DNA of 64,000 bases from Salirhabdus sp. Marseille-P4669. Its GTDB lineage: Bacteria > Bacillota > Bacilli > Bacillales > Alkalibacillaceae. Under the pieces are notes generated by a model. That model was not told the DNA's origin. It saw nothing but the letters and a program-made list of their open reading frames with translations, and ran no database searches. Position numbers and translations under genes: made by a program. Shown here one piece after another: positions 56,610 to 64,000 of this stretch. How positions within the stretch are numbered: the stretch's first letter is position 1; the number at the start of each line of letters is the position of its first letter. The stretch lies in contig NZ_OEQK01000009.1 of assembly GCF_900240405.1 (NCBI RefSeq), positions 62,001 to 126,000 on the forward strand, written 5' to 3'.

Positions 56610-57401
56610 TTGGTTAGTTCATCGATTACCTATGCGTTAACGTTTCAATTTCTCGTATCGTTTCTATTGCCAATCGTATTAATTATCTACTTCAAGAGAA
56701 AAAATAAGTTATCTTGGCGCTCCCTAGGGATTGGTATCTTAATCTTTTTACTTTTTGTAAATATTTTAGAGAGATTGCTTCATTCTTTTATGCTAGACCC
56801 GAATAATCCTTCTCAGCTCGTTTTTTCGGACAACCCCTTTTTCTATTGCTTATATGGAATTTTAGCTGCTGCCTTGTTTGAAGAAATTGGGCGTTTTGTC
56901 GGCTTTACATTCTTTTTGAAAAAGAATCACTCTGTAGGAGACGGTTTATCTTATGGGTTAGGTCATGGGGGAGTAGAAGTGTTTACAATCGGTCTGTTAG
57001 GTTCTATTACAGGCTTTTTAATGATTGGGCTAATCAATAATGGGGAATTAACAACTTCTTTAAGTGGTCAAATGACAACAGAACAAATTGAAGCACTCCG
57101 GAATCAATTTGTAGATACACCAGCCTATTATTATATTTTATCTGGGTTAGAACGCATTGCAGCATTAGGAATGCAATTGTTTCTATCTTTAGTAGTATTG
57201 CTAGGTGTGAGAAAAAGAGAAATGATATACATAGGCTATGCAGTATTAGCGCATGCCGTTTTCAATGTTGCACCAGCTTTATATCAGATTGGTGTCATTT
57301 CAAATGTGTTTGTCGCAGAAACGATAATCTTTGCTTTTGGACTATTAGCTGTATACGGGATTAAGAGAGTTGTAAGAGAGCATGAACAAATTGTTTCGTA
57401 A
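56610..57401 (+). CDS. YhfC-family intramembrane protease
   Basis: This 263-residue protein has about seven to eight transmembrane helices. It has the glutamate-rich motif AALFEEIGRFVGF and SYGLGHGGVEVFTIG, and a late HAVFN, together resembling the metal-binding sites of CPBP/YhfC-type intramembrane proteases. The function is unknown in Bacilli. The TTG at 56610, 7 bases after GGGAGG, is the likely start; ATG at 56595 overlaps that site. Confidence 0.82.
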   Translation: MVSSSITYALTFQFLVSFLLPIVLIIYFKRKNKLSWRSLGIGILIFLLFVNILERLLHSFMLDPNNPSQLVFSDNPFFYCLYGILAAALFEEIGRFVGFTFFLKKNHSVGDGLSYGLGHGGVEVFTIGLLGSITGFLMIGLINNGELTTSLSGQMTTEQIEALRNQFVDTPAYYYILSGLERIAALGMQLFLSLVVLLGVRKREMIYIGYAVLAHAVFNVAPALYQIGVISNVFVAETIIFAFGLLAVYGIKRVVREHEQIVS

Positions 57402-57408
57402 AAAATCA

Positions 57409-57437
57409 TTGACCAGTTAAAAAATACCATATATGAT
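57409..57437 (+). promoter_or_regulatory. Promoter of the cobalamin riboswitch-btu operon
   Basis: TTGACC (57409-57414), 17 bases, TATGAT (57432-57437). Confidence 0.75.
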
Positions 57438-57469
57438 TTACATAGATTTAAAAAATTTAATAATGAATA

Positions 57470-57645
57470 GGAATTAGGTGTAGACTTAACATGTCTACTT
57501 AAAAGGGAAGTCCGGTGAAAAACCGGCGCGGTCCCGCCACTGTAATTGGAGAGCAACCTACGATAGATCACTGTCATGATGATGATGGGAAGATGTAGGA
57601 AGTGATGACCCATAAGCCAGGAGACCTGCCTAATGACTCTTAGCT
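57470..57645 (+). ncRNA. Cobalamin riboswitch
   Basis: Conserved blocks in order: GGGAAGTCCGGTGAAAAACC, GCGCGGTCCCGCCACTGTAA and the B12 box AAGCCAGGAGACCTGCC at 57614-57630. It lies upstream of btuFCD with a terminator after it, so cobalamin should repress transporter expression by transcription termination. Confidence 0.95.
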
Positions 57646-57704
57646 GATTTCCTTCGGGTTAAAAGGAAAGGCTTCGCGATGCATTTTTATATACATTTGT
57701 GAGT

Positions 57705-57743
57705 AAGCCTTGGTTTCCCTTTGGAGGAAATCAAGGCTTTTTA
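57705..57743 (+). terminator. Riboswitch-controlled terminator before btuF
   Basis: AAGCCTTG/CAAGGCTT with inner GTTTCC/GGAAAT pairing and TTTTT at the end. Confidence 0.9.
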
Positions 57744-57769
57744 CATTATGAATCTAGGAGGAGAAAAGG

Positions 57770-58726
57770 ATGAAGCAATTAAAAGTATTTTTAGTAGCAG
57801 CAATGGTTCTTTTATTGAGTTTTGGGTTAATCGCATGTAGTTCAGATGAGGAGCCGAAAAAGGAAGAAACGAAGACGGAGGATAAGCAAGAAGCAGAATC
57901 GGCAGCATTTCCAGTTACCATTACCGATGATTCAGGTGAGGAAGTCGTAATAGAGAATGCGCCAGAACGTATTGTTAGTGTGATTCCAAGTGGAACTGAA
58001 ATTGTTTTTGCACTTGGTTTAGGAGATAAGGTTGTAGGTGTAACGGAAAATGATAACTATCCTGAAGAAGTTTTAGAAATTGAGAAGGTAGGAGCATTTG
58101 AACTAAATATAGAAAAAATTGTTTCGTTAGAGCCAGATTTAGTAATTGCTGATGTATTGAATGGAGAAGTAGTAGACCAATTGAGAGATCAAGGACTTAC
58201 TGTAGTAGTACTTGGAGCATCTACAATAGACCAAACATATGAAGATATTTTGTTAGCCGGAAAAGCAACAGGTACAGAAGGAAAGGCCGAGGAAATTGTC
58301 GCAAGCATGAAGGAGCAACAAGCAGAAATTGAAAAAACCGTAAGCGAAATTCCTGAGGAGGAACGTAAAACGGTTTGGATTGAAATTGGTGAAGAATTAT
58401 TTACGGCAGGTAGTGGTACGTTCCTAAATGAATTAGTAACCTTAGCAGGTGGGGAAAATACTATGGCGGATCAAGAGGGATGGCCACAAGTTAGTGAAGA
58501 GGAAGTTATTGAGAAAAACCCGGATGTAATTTTACTTACGTACGCAAGCTATGTAGAAAATGCAGTGGACAAAGTAAAAGAACGTGAAACATGGCAGGGT
58601 GTTACAGCGGTTAAGGAAAATCAAGTTTATGCGTTGCAATCGGATTTAACGGAACGTGCAGGCCCTAGAATCATTGAAGGGCTTCAATCTGTAGCGGAAA
58701 CCCTATACCCGGATTATTTTAAGTAA
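57770..58726 (+). CDS. btuF: Cobalamin-binding lipoprotein of an ABC importer
   Basis: This 318-residue periplasmic-binding-protein-type lipoprotein has a signal peptide and lipobox LIAC (Cys 23). An acidic linker follows, then a type III binding fold (RIVSVIPSGTEIVFALGLGD, EPDLVIAD, LTERAGPRIIEGLQSVAETL). The family binds B12 or siderophores; the cobalamin riboswitch upstream selects B12 or a corrinoid. First gene of btuF-btuC-btuD. Confidence 0.92.
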   Translation: MKQLKVFLVAAMVLLLSFGLIACSSDEEPKKEETKTEDKQEAESAAFPVTITDDSGEEVVIENAPERIVSVIPSGTEIVFALGLGDKVVGVTENDNYPEEVLEIEKVGAFELNIEKIVSLEPDLVIADVLNGEVVDQLRDQGLTVVVLGASTIDQTYEDILLAGKATGTEGKAEEIVASMKEQQAEIEKTVSEIPEEERKTVWIEIGEELFTAGSGTFLNELVTLAGGENTMADQEGWPQVSEEEVIEKNPDVILLTYASYVENAVDKVKERETWQGVTAVKENQVYALQSDLTERAGPRIIEGLQSVAETLYPDYFK

Positions 58727-58750
58727 TCGCATTAGGAAGAGTGGAAACAT

Positions 58751-59794
58751 ATGAACCGTTGGCGTAGGAGGCTCCTACTTTGGGTGCCTCTATTACTAGC
58801 AATCTTATTAGTAACTGTTTTAGTTAGTGTCTCCGTTGGAAGTGCAAATATTGATCTAAAAACGGTATTTCTAATTCTGCTGTCCAAAATACCGTTAATA
58901 GGTGACAGAATGGACGAGACATGGAAAGCTTCCACAGAGACCATAGTTTGGAATATTCGAATGCCACGTATTGTACTTGCAATTTTAGTTGGTGCAGCAT
59001 TAGCACTAGCAGGAGCGATTTATCAAGGGGTGTTGCGAAATCCATTGGCAGACCCCTTTATTTTAGGTGTTTCATCAGGCTCAGCATTAGGTGCAGCACT
59101 TGTTATGTTATTTGGAATTGAAATCTTGTTATTCGGCAAGTGGACATTACCTGTTGTTGCTTTCTTATCCGGTTTACTAACATTGTTTATTGTTTATGTT
59201 TTGGCAAAGGTGAATCGTCGAATGCAAATGGAAACCTTAATTTTAGCAGGTGTTGTAGTTCAAGCTTTTATTTCCTCCATGCTGTCGTTAATTATGGCGC
59301 TAGCTGATGAGAAGATGCAATCCATTTTGTACTGGATGATGGGGAGTTTAGCATTAACGGATTGGAGTTATAATGGTGTCATTTTACCAATTGTTCTTAT
59401 TGCTAGCGTAATAGCAGTACTACTAGCACGTGAAATAAATATTCTTGGTCTAGGTGAAGAAACGGCTCACTATTCAGGTGTATCGGTAAAAAAAATCCGT
59501 ATTGTTCTACTGATTGTTGCCTCCTTACTCACTGGAGCGGCTGTTTCTGTTTCCGGCACAATTGGTTTTGTAGGTTTAGTAATCCCACATATTATCCGAT
59601 TAGCTTTTGGGTCCGATTATCGACTCATTCTGCCCCTATCGGTAATTGGTGGGGCTATCTTTTTAGTTAGTGCAGACACGATTGCACGAACTATTTTAGA
59701 GCCACGGGAACTACCAATCGGTGTTATTACGGCTATATTAGGAGCTCCATTTTTCGGCTATTTACTAAGAAAAAGGAAGTCAAATTATTTCTAG
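58751..59794 (+). CDS. btuC: Cobalamin ABC importer permease (FecCD family)
   Basis: This 347-residue BtuC/FecCD-type permease has about ten transmembrane helices. Signatures are RMPRIVLAILVGAALALAGA, YQGVLRNPLADPFILGVSSG and GTIGFVGLVIPHIIRLAFGS (coupling region). 24 bases after btuF. Confidence 0.94.
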   Translation: MNRWRRRLLLWVPLLLAILLVTVLVSVSVGSANIDLKTVFLILLSKIPLIGDRMDETWKASTETIVWNIRMPRIVLAILVGAALALAGAIYQGVLRNPLADPFILGVSSGSALGAALVMLFGIEILLFGKWTLPVVAFLSGLLTLFIVYVLAKVNRRMQMETLILAGVVVQAFISSMLSLIMALADEKMQSILYWMMGSLALTDWSYNGVILPIVLIASVIAVLLAREINILGLGEETAHYSGVSVKKIRIVLLIVASLLTGAAVSVSGTIGFVGLVIPHIIRLAFGSDYRLILPLSVIGGAIFLVSADTIARTILEPRELPIGVITAILGAPFFGYLLRKRKSNYF

Positions 59795-59806
59795 GAGGGG
59801 TGGCAG

Positions 59807-60592
59807 GTGCTGACGGTTCAGAACATTTCAAAGCATTACAAAGAGCAAGTGGTACTAAAAAATATCTCCTTCCAAGTGAAGGAGGGCACCTGTTTTGGAA
59901 TTATTGGGCCTAATGGTGTTGGGAAATCTACATTATTAAAAATAATTTCCGGTTTGATAGAGCCATCCTCTGGAAAAATAATGCTTCGCAATAAAGAGCT
60001 TGCATCTATTTCTCAAAAAAAGCTAGCACGGGAAATGGCGGTCCTTTCTCAAAGTGGTTTACCAACTTACCCTTTATCTGTTGAAGATACGATTATGATG
60101 GGGAGATATCCACATCTTCATTGGTATGAAAGAGAAGGAAAAAAGGATAAAGAAATTGTGGAGCGTGTGATGGAACAAACAGGCGTCACTTCATTAAGAG
60201 AAAAACTATTAGATACACTTAGTGGAGGAGAAAGACAGCGGGTTGCAATCGCAAAGGCGATGGTTCAACAGCCAAAGCTGCTGCTTCTTGATGAACCTAC
60301 GACCTATCTAGATATCCATCATCAGCTTGTCGTCCTCCAGCTCGTAAAGAAATGGCAGAAAGAAGCTGGTTTAACGGTAGTTATGGTGATGCATGATTTA
60401 AACCTAGCATCTCAATTTTGTGATCAATTACTTTTATTAAACAATGGTGGTATTGAAAAGGTGGGCTCCATTGAGGAAGTAATTGAAAAAGATACGTTAA
60501 GCAAAGTGTACGAAACGGTGCCAGAAATTATAGAACACCCAATAAACAAAGTACCACAAGTGTTGTTAACAGCATTAGATGAACTTTCATGA
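59807..60592 (+). CDS. btuD: Cobalamin ABC importer ATP-binding protein
   Basis: This 261-residue ATPase has Walker A GPNGVGKSTLLK, signature LSGGERQRVAIAKAM and Walker B LLLLDEPTTYLDI. The start is GTG at 59807 after GGAGGGG. The final codons are part of the terminator hairpin. Together with BtuF and BtuC it forms a complete importer. Confidence 0.94.
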   Translation: MLTVQNISKHYKEQVVLKNISFQVKEGTCFGIIGPNGVGKSTLLKIISGLIEPSSGKIMLRNKELASISQKKLAREMAVLSQSGLPTYPLSVEDTIMMGRYPHLHWYEREGKKDKEIVERVMEQTGVTSLREKLLDTLSGGERQRVAIAKAMVQQPKLLLLDEPTTYLDIHHQLVVLQLVKKWQKEAGLTVVMVMHDLNLASQFCDQLLLLNNGGIEKVGSIEEVIEKDTLSKVYETVPEIIEHPINKVPQVLLTALDELS

Positions 60593-60616
60593 TAAAAATC
60601 ATGAAAGTTTTTTTAT
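60582..60616 (+). terminator. Terminator of btuFCD
   Basis: AACTTTCATGA/TCATGAAAGTT around a 6-base loop, then a T-run. The stop codon lies in the hairpin. Confidence 0.92.
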
Positions 60617-60696
60617 TATAATCCTTCTACATTTAATGAATTCTGATAAAATAGTAAGGAAATGTGAATCGGACAACTAAAGGAGACATTGAATAT

Positions 60697-61524
60697 ATGT
60701 TTGAATGGAAAAATATCTTTCGAGGGTTATTAATGGGGGCTAGTGATACCGTTCCTGGTGTAAGTGGAGGGACAATCGCTGTTATATTAGGGATTTATGA
60801 TCGCTTAATTGAAGCAATTAACGGCTTTTTCACTCGTAATTGGAAAAAACAATTAGGATTTCTTATACCACTTGGAATTGGGATAGGAATTGCGTTATTA
60901 ACAATTAGTCATGTGGTTACATGGTTGCTGGAGCATTATCCAAACCAAACGTTTTTCTTTTTTATGGGCCTCATTATTGGTGTATTGCCATTCTTATTTC
61001 AGCAAGCAGATGTAAAAACGAAATTTAAGGGAAGTCATTTTGTATTTCTAATCATTGCTGCATTAGCTATTGCGTCATTAGTCTTTTTTAAAGACCCAAC
61101 TGAAGGGGTTACACTAGATACAACAAATGTTTCGGTTTTAATCGGTCTGTTTTTCTCAGGGTTTATTGCTAGTATGGCTATGATTCTACCTGGTATCAGT
61201 GGTTCCTTTATTCTATTACTTATTGGTACGTATGCGACCATTATGGAAGCTGTTAAGGATATAAATCTAGTTGTAATTGGAATTGTTGGTGTGGGTGTTA
61301 TTTTAGGTATTGTATTATGCAGTAAAATAATTCGCTACTTTTTAGAAAATTTTCACGCTTACACTTTTGCCATCATTATTGGTATGGTAATTGGTTCTAT
61401 CGTTGTTATATTCCCAGGATTTGAGCGGGAAGTAGGAAAGTCCATTTTAAGCATTGTAGCATTTGCGATCGGACTTGTCGTTGCAGTTAGTTTAGGAAAA
61501 TTTGAGTACAAGGAAAAAGAATAA
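60697..61524 (+). CDS. DUF368 membrane protein (PopT-type polyprenyl-phosphate transporter)
   Basis: This 275-residue protein has about eight hydrophobic helices arranged as two similar halves. Each half has the DUF368 motif: FRGLLMGASDTVPGVSGGTI and ASMAMILPGISGSFILLLIG. Recent work places DUF368 (PopT) beside UptA as a flippase returning undecaprenyl phosphate to the cytoplasmic face. The ATG at 60697 follows AAAGGAGAC; the frame extends upstream but precedes that site. It complements uppP at the other end of the window. Confidence 0.88.
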   Translation: MFEWKNIFRGLLMGASDTVPGVSGGTIAVILGIYDRLIEAINGFFTRNWKKQLGFLIPLGIGIGIALLTISHVVTWLLEHYPNQTFFFFMGLIIGVLPFLFQQADVKTKFKGSHFVFLIIAALAIASLVFFKDPTEGVTLDTTNVSVLIGLFFSGFIASMAMILPGISGSFILLLIGTYATIMEAVKDINLVVIGIVGVGVILGIVLCSKIIRYFLENFHAYTFAIIIGMVIGSIVVIFPGFEREVGKSILSIVAFAIGLVVAVSLGKFEYKEKE

Positions 61525-61542
61525 AACAACTTTATGTAAACG

Positions 61543-61576
61543 AAGGATGTCCAGATGATTGGACATCCTTTCTTTA
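61543..61576. terminator. Bidirectional terminator between the DUF368 and histidinol-phosphatase genes
   Basis: AAGGATGTCC/GGACATCCTT, a 10-bp perfect stem with an 8-base loop and T-rich flanks. Confidence 0.9.
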
Positions 61577-62359
61577 TATTTTCTGAAAAATCGGTTTTTG
61601 ATTTTGATAGGTGGCTATATATTGAAATCCTATTTTTTTTAACAGCTCTATAGAATCCTTATAATGTGTACCTATATTTTCTGGCGAGTGCGAATCCGAC
61701 CCAATCGTAATAATTTCCCCATTCATGTCTTTATACAGCTGCAAAATATCCTCACTCGGCATACCGCGATTCATTCCGTAACGATATCCGGAGTTATTGA
61801 TCTCAATACCCTTTCCATCTGCGATTGCTACTTTAAAAATTTCCTCAATATAATCAAGAAAATGGTGAACGCCTTCCTCGTATTTATAGCGTTTTACTAA
61901 GTCAATGTGTCCGAGTATAGAGTATTCCTTAAACTGTTTAATGCAATGAAGTAATTCCGTATAGTACTCTGCATATGCTTGGTGTAGACTCTTGTTTTCA
62001 AAAAATTGACCAGAGTGCAAATCTAGTTTTTTCGTCGTATGCATAGACAGGATAATAAAATCAAAATACTCTTTTTCTACAATCCTCTTATAATCCTCCA
62101 GAACATGTGGCTGTACACCTAATTCAACCCCTTTCCGAATTGTAATTTGGTCTCCATATTTCTGTTGCATCTTTTTAATACTAGCTGAATAGTTCTCATA
62201 ATCTAACAAAAAGGTAATAGATGAATCGGGATAATCATAATCAATATGTTCTGTAAAACATAATGCTTTTATTTTTTTTTGAATGGCGCATTGGACCATA
62301 TCCTCCATCGGTATCTCGCAATCTGCGGAAAAGTTACTATGTACGTGAAAATCATACAT
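61574..62359 (-). CDS. hisJ: PHP-domain histidinol-phosphatase
   Basis: This 261-residue metal-dependent phosphatase is of the HisK/HisJ type. Metal ligands: HVHSNFSADCE, FTEHIDYD, the Glu in RKGVELGVQ, LSMHTTKK, LGHIDLVKRY and GSDSHSPENIG. It catalyses the penultimate step of histidine synthesis. It is divergent from hisZ-hisG, with about 130 bases between. The ATG at 62359 follows TAGGAGTG; the GTG nine bases upstream overlaps that site. Confidence 0.92.
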   Translation of the reverse strand: MYDFHVHSNFSADCEIPMEDMVQCAIQKKIKALCFTEHIDYDYPDSSITFLLDYENYSASIKKMQQKYGDQITIRKGVELGVQPHVLEDYKRIVEKEYFDFIILSMHTTKKLDLHSGQFFENKSLHQAYAEYYTELLHCIKQFKEYSILGHIDLVKRYKYEEGVHHFLDYIEEIFKVAIADGKGIEINNSGYRYGMNRGMPSEDILQLYKDMNGEIITIGSDSHSPENIGTHYKDSIELLKKIGFQYIATYQNQKPIFQKI

Positions 62360-62410
62360 GCTATTCACTCCTAATTATTATAAATTCTCCATAAATTGTA
62401 TGGATATCAG

Positions 62411-62439
62411 TTGACGAAAAGTCTTATTATTATTACAAT
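62411..62439 (+). promoter_or_regulatory. Promoter of the his operon
   Basis: TTGACG (62411-62416), 17-base spacer, TACAAT (62434-62439). No riboswitch or T-box was seen between it and hisZ. Confidence 0.75.
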
Positions 62440-62498
62440 ACACTATAACTTTATTTTGTTAAAGTGGTAAATTGATAATGTGATAAAGGGTGATGGTG

Positions 62499-63773
62499 TT
62501 GGGGAATGGAACAAAAAGGCTTCCAGAAGGTGTATCCGATATACATGCAAATGATTTAGAGATAAAAGAAAGTCTAATCCAAAAGCTTCAATTGCTATAT
62601 CGAAGCTATGGTTATCGCCAGGTTCAGACACCAATTTTTGAATATTACGATTTATTTCTCGAGATAAACGGTACAATCGATCGTGAAAAAATGGTGAAGC
62701 TCGTGGATCGGGATGGGAAAATCCTAGTGTTACGCCCAGATGCAACGATACCAATCGCGCGTATGGTCGCTACCTTTGACAAAAAAGAAGATTCTTATTT
62801 TAAAGTTTCGTATTTTACAAATGTGTTCCGAATGAATGATGACAAGCAAAGTATTACAAACCGAGAGCGTACACAAGCTGGAATTGAACTATTTGGTAAC
62901 AAAAGTAGTGAAGCTGATGTAGAAGTGATCACACTAGCCATTCAATCACTGAAAAGATTAGGAATAGTAGATTTTAAAATCGACCTAGGACAGGCAAATT
63001 ATTTTAAGGAATTAATGATTAGAAGTGCTGTTTCCGTTGAACAAGAGGGAGAAATTCGGAAGCGTATTGAACAAAAAAATGTATCAGAGCTAAAACAAAT
63101 ATTAGATACAACAAATATTGAAGCTGCATATAAAGAGGTGATACTTTCCATGCCTCTATTGTACGGAAACCCTACGGAGGTTATCCAACAGGCCGAATCT
63201 TTAGCGTTAAATAATAAGATGAAGGAAGAGCTTCGTCATCTAGAAGAGGTATATAACAAACTAGTAGAAGCTGGTTTCGAAGAATATTTATCCATCGATT
63301 TAGGTATGATTAATGATTTGAATTACTACACGGGCATCATCTTCCAAGGCTATATAAAAAATTATGGAAAACCGATCGTAATCGGTGGTAGATATGATCA
63401 ATTAACAAAGCAGTTTGGATCAGAGCTACCAGCAACTGGATTTGGTTTTTATTTAGATGATGTTTTAGATGTAATCAAAAAAAATACGAATCAAGCCACG
63501 TTCGTCAATCAAACCGAAGCTTTTGTGTTATTTTCCGAGAATGATAGAAAGGCAGCGTTACGATTAGCGGATCGATTAAGAGAAAGTCAATTAATTGTGG
63601 AAACAGATGTTATTCCTATAGAGGACGCAGATGTATTTATAAAGGAGTTAAAAAGAAGAGGAATCGAAACAATCATTACAATACAAAATCAGCAATTTAT
63701 TTGTGTAAACAAAAATGATGAACAAGTGGTTTATAACACGAGTGAGGATTTATTAAAAGGGCTATTACTATAA
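62499..63773 (+). CDS. hisZ: ATP phosphoribosyltransferase regulatory subunit HisZ
   Basis: This protein of about 424 residues has a histidyl-tRNA-synthetase-like catalytic core without aminoacylation function: RLPEGVSDIHANDLEIKESL, YRQVQTPIFEYYDLF, VLRPDATIPIARMVA and YTGIIFQGYIKNYG. It partners the short HisG in the first step of histidine synthesis. Longer at the C-terminus than B. subtilis HisZ. The start is one of ATG, GTG or TTG at 62493-62499; TTG 62499 has the best spacing from AAAGGGTGA. Confidence 0.93.
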   Translation: MGNGTKRLPEGVSDIHANDLEIKESLIQKLQLLYRSYGYRQVQTPIFEYYDLFLEINGTIDREKMVKLVDRDGKILVLRPDATIPIARMVATFDKKEDSYFKVSYFTNVFRMNDDKQSITNRERTQAGIELFGNKSSEADVEVITLAIQSLKRLGIVDFKIDLGQANYFKELMIRSAVSVEQEGEIRKRIEQKNVSELKQILDTTNIEAAYKEVILSMPLLYGNPTEVIQQAESLALNNKMKEELRHLEEVYNKLVEAGFEEYLSIDLGMINDLNYYTGIIFQGYIKNYGKPIVIGGRYDQLTKQFGSELPATGFGFYLDDVLDVIKKNTNQATFVNQTEAFVLFSENDRKAALRLADRLRESQLIVETDVIPIEDADVFIKELKRRGIETIITIQNQQFICVNKNDEQVVYNTSEDLLKGLLL

Positions 63774-63800
63774 TCTTGTAAGGAATAGGGGGACCCCATT

Positions 63801-64000
63801 GTGGATGTTGTGAAAATTGCCCTTGGAAAAGGAAGATTAGAAGAGTTTACAGTTGAAATCTTTCAAAAAATCGGCATTGAATTCCCAGAATTGGAAAAAG
63901 GGAGTAGAAAATTAATATTTGATGATGAAAGCGGCAACTTTCGAATCGTGCTTGTAAAGGCAACCGATGTCGCAACTTATGTGGAAAATGGTGCCGCTGA
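63801..64000 (+). CDS. hisG: ATP phosphoribosyltransferase HisG (short form), C-terminus cut off
   Basis: From GTG at 63801 the frame is open to the window edge (66 residues): VKIALGKGRLEEFTVEIFQK, then GSRKLIFDDESGNFRIVLVK and ATDVATYVENGAAD. This is the catalytic subunit N-terminus, which binds ATP and PRPP. The ribosome binding site is ATAGGGGG. It follows hisZ by 27 bases, the usual order for the short-HisG/HisZ system. Confidence 0.93.
   Translation, partial: MDVVKIALGKGRLEEFTVEIFQKIGIEFPELEKGSRKLIFDDESGNFRIVLVKATDVATYVENGAA

Noticed and set aside
57284..57613. 109-codon minus-strand frame over the cobalamin riboswitch
   Set aside because: It is antisense to the yhfC-like gene end and the riboswitch, with no ribosome binding site.

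Overview
The window looks like chromosomal DNA of a low-GC, spore-forming Gram-positive bacterium of the family Bacillaceae. The reasons are strong AGGAGG-type ribosome binding sites, frequent TTG/GTG starts, T-box leaders, a LiaIHFSR envelope-stress locus, CotF-, YozQ- and YtzI-like small proteins, and a lactic/staphylococcal/oceanobacillus-type ilv-leu operon. The genus is inference (something near Oceanobacillus, Ornithinibacillus or Virgibacillus). No rRNA, tRNA, CRISPR array, prophage or IS element was found.

Layout. 1-10 kb: a truncated sugar-diacid regulator, undecaprenyl-diphosphatase (uppP), Mn-pyrophosphatase (ppaC), small membrane proteins, the liaIH and liaFSR genes with a FhuF-like Fe-S protein behind them, and a YceI-family protein with a promoter-operator. 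10.2-13.3 kb: a YtzI-like peptide, an array of 21-bp degenerate repeats, an M29 aminopeptidase and a sarcosine-oxidase-like flavoenzyme. 13.4-19.5 kb: an FMN riboswitch with ribD-ribE-ribBA-ribH, then a Pro T-box with an archaeal-type proS and a GNAT gene. 19.6-26 kb: small spore/hypothetical genes, a cold-shock gene whose Shine-Dalgarno sequence can be fully base-paired, a pterin dehydratase and a secreted 3D-domain protein. 26.2-35.1 kb: a TcaA-like protein, a PlcR-like HTH-TPR regulator divergent from a secreted 45-residue propeptide, typA, enoyl-CoA hydratase, a frameshifted acyl-CoA dehydrogenase and a second NprR-like HTH-TPR regulator. 35.2-36.7 kb: an HD phosphohydrolase and a TPP riboswitch with thiT. 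37-50.6 kb: ilvE-ilvD, a Leu T-box, ilvB-ilvN-ilvC-leuA-leuB-leuC-leuD and a short threonine dehydratase. 50.7-57.4 kb: accessory genes including prfC. 57.4-60.6 kb: a cobalamin riboswitch with btuF-btuC-btuD. 60.7-64 kb: a DUF368 (PopT-type) lipid carrier transporter, histidinol-phosphatase, and hisZ-hisG, which runs off the end.

How the parts fit. Metabolic regulation here is mostly by RNA: FMN, TPP and cobalamin riboswitches, two T-boxes and the csp leader. Envelope lipid-carrier functions recur (UppP, PopT family, Lia system, TcaA). The branched-chain operon is the most unusual part. Its T-box leader carries two tandem copies of a 118-bp foldback repeat inside a peripheral hairpin loop, a 42-bp coiled-coil-coding minisatellite follows the leader, and a 21-bp phased repeat array separates leuB from leuC.

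Best candidates for something undescribed are: the PlcR-like regulator with its divergent propeptide and TATGnA half-sites (28.2-29.8 kb); the two 21-bp phased arrays (10.36-10.69 and 46.97-47.30 kb); the repeat-invaded T-box leader (39.8-40.9 kb); and the SD-sequestering csp leader (23.3 kb).
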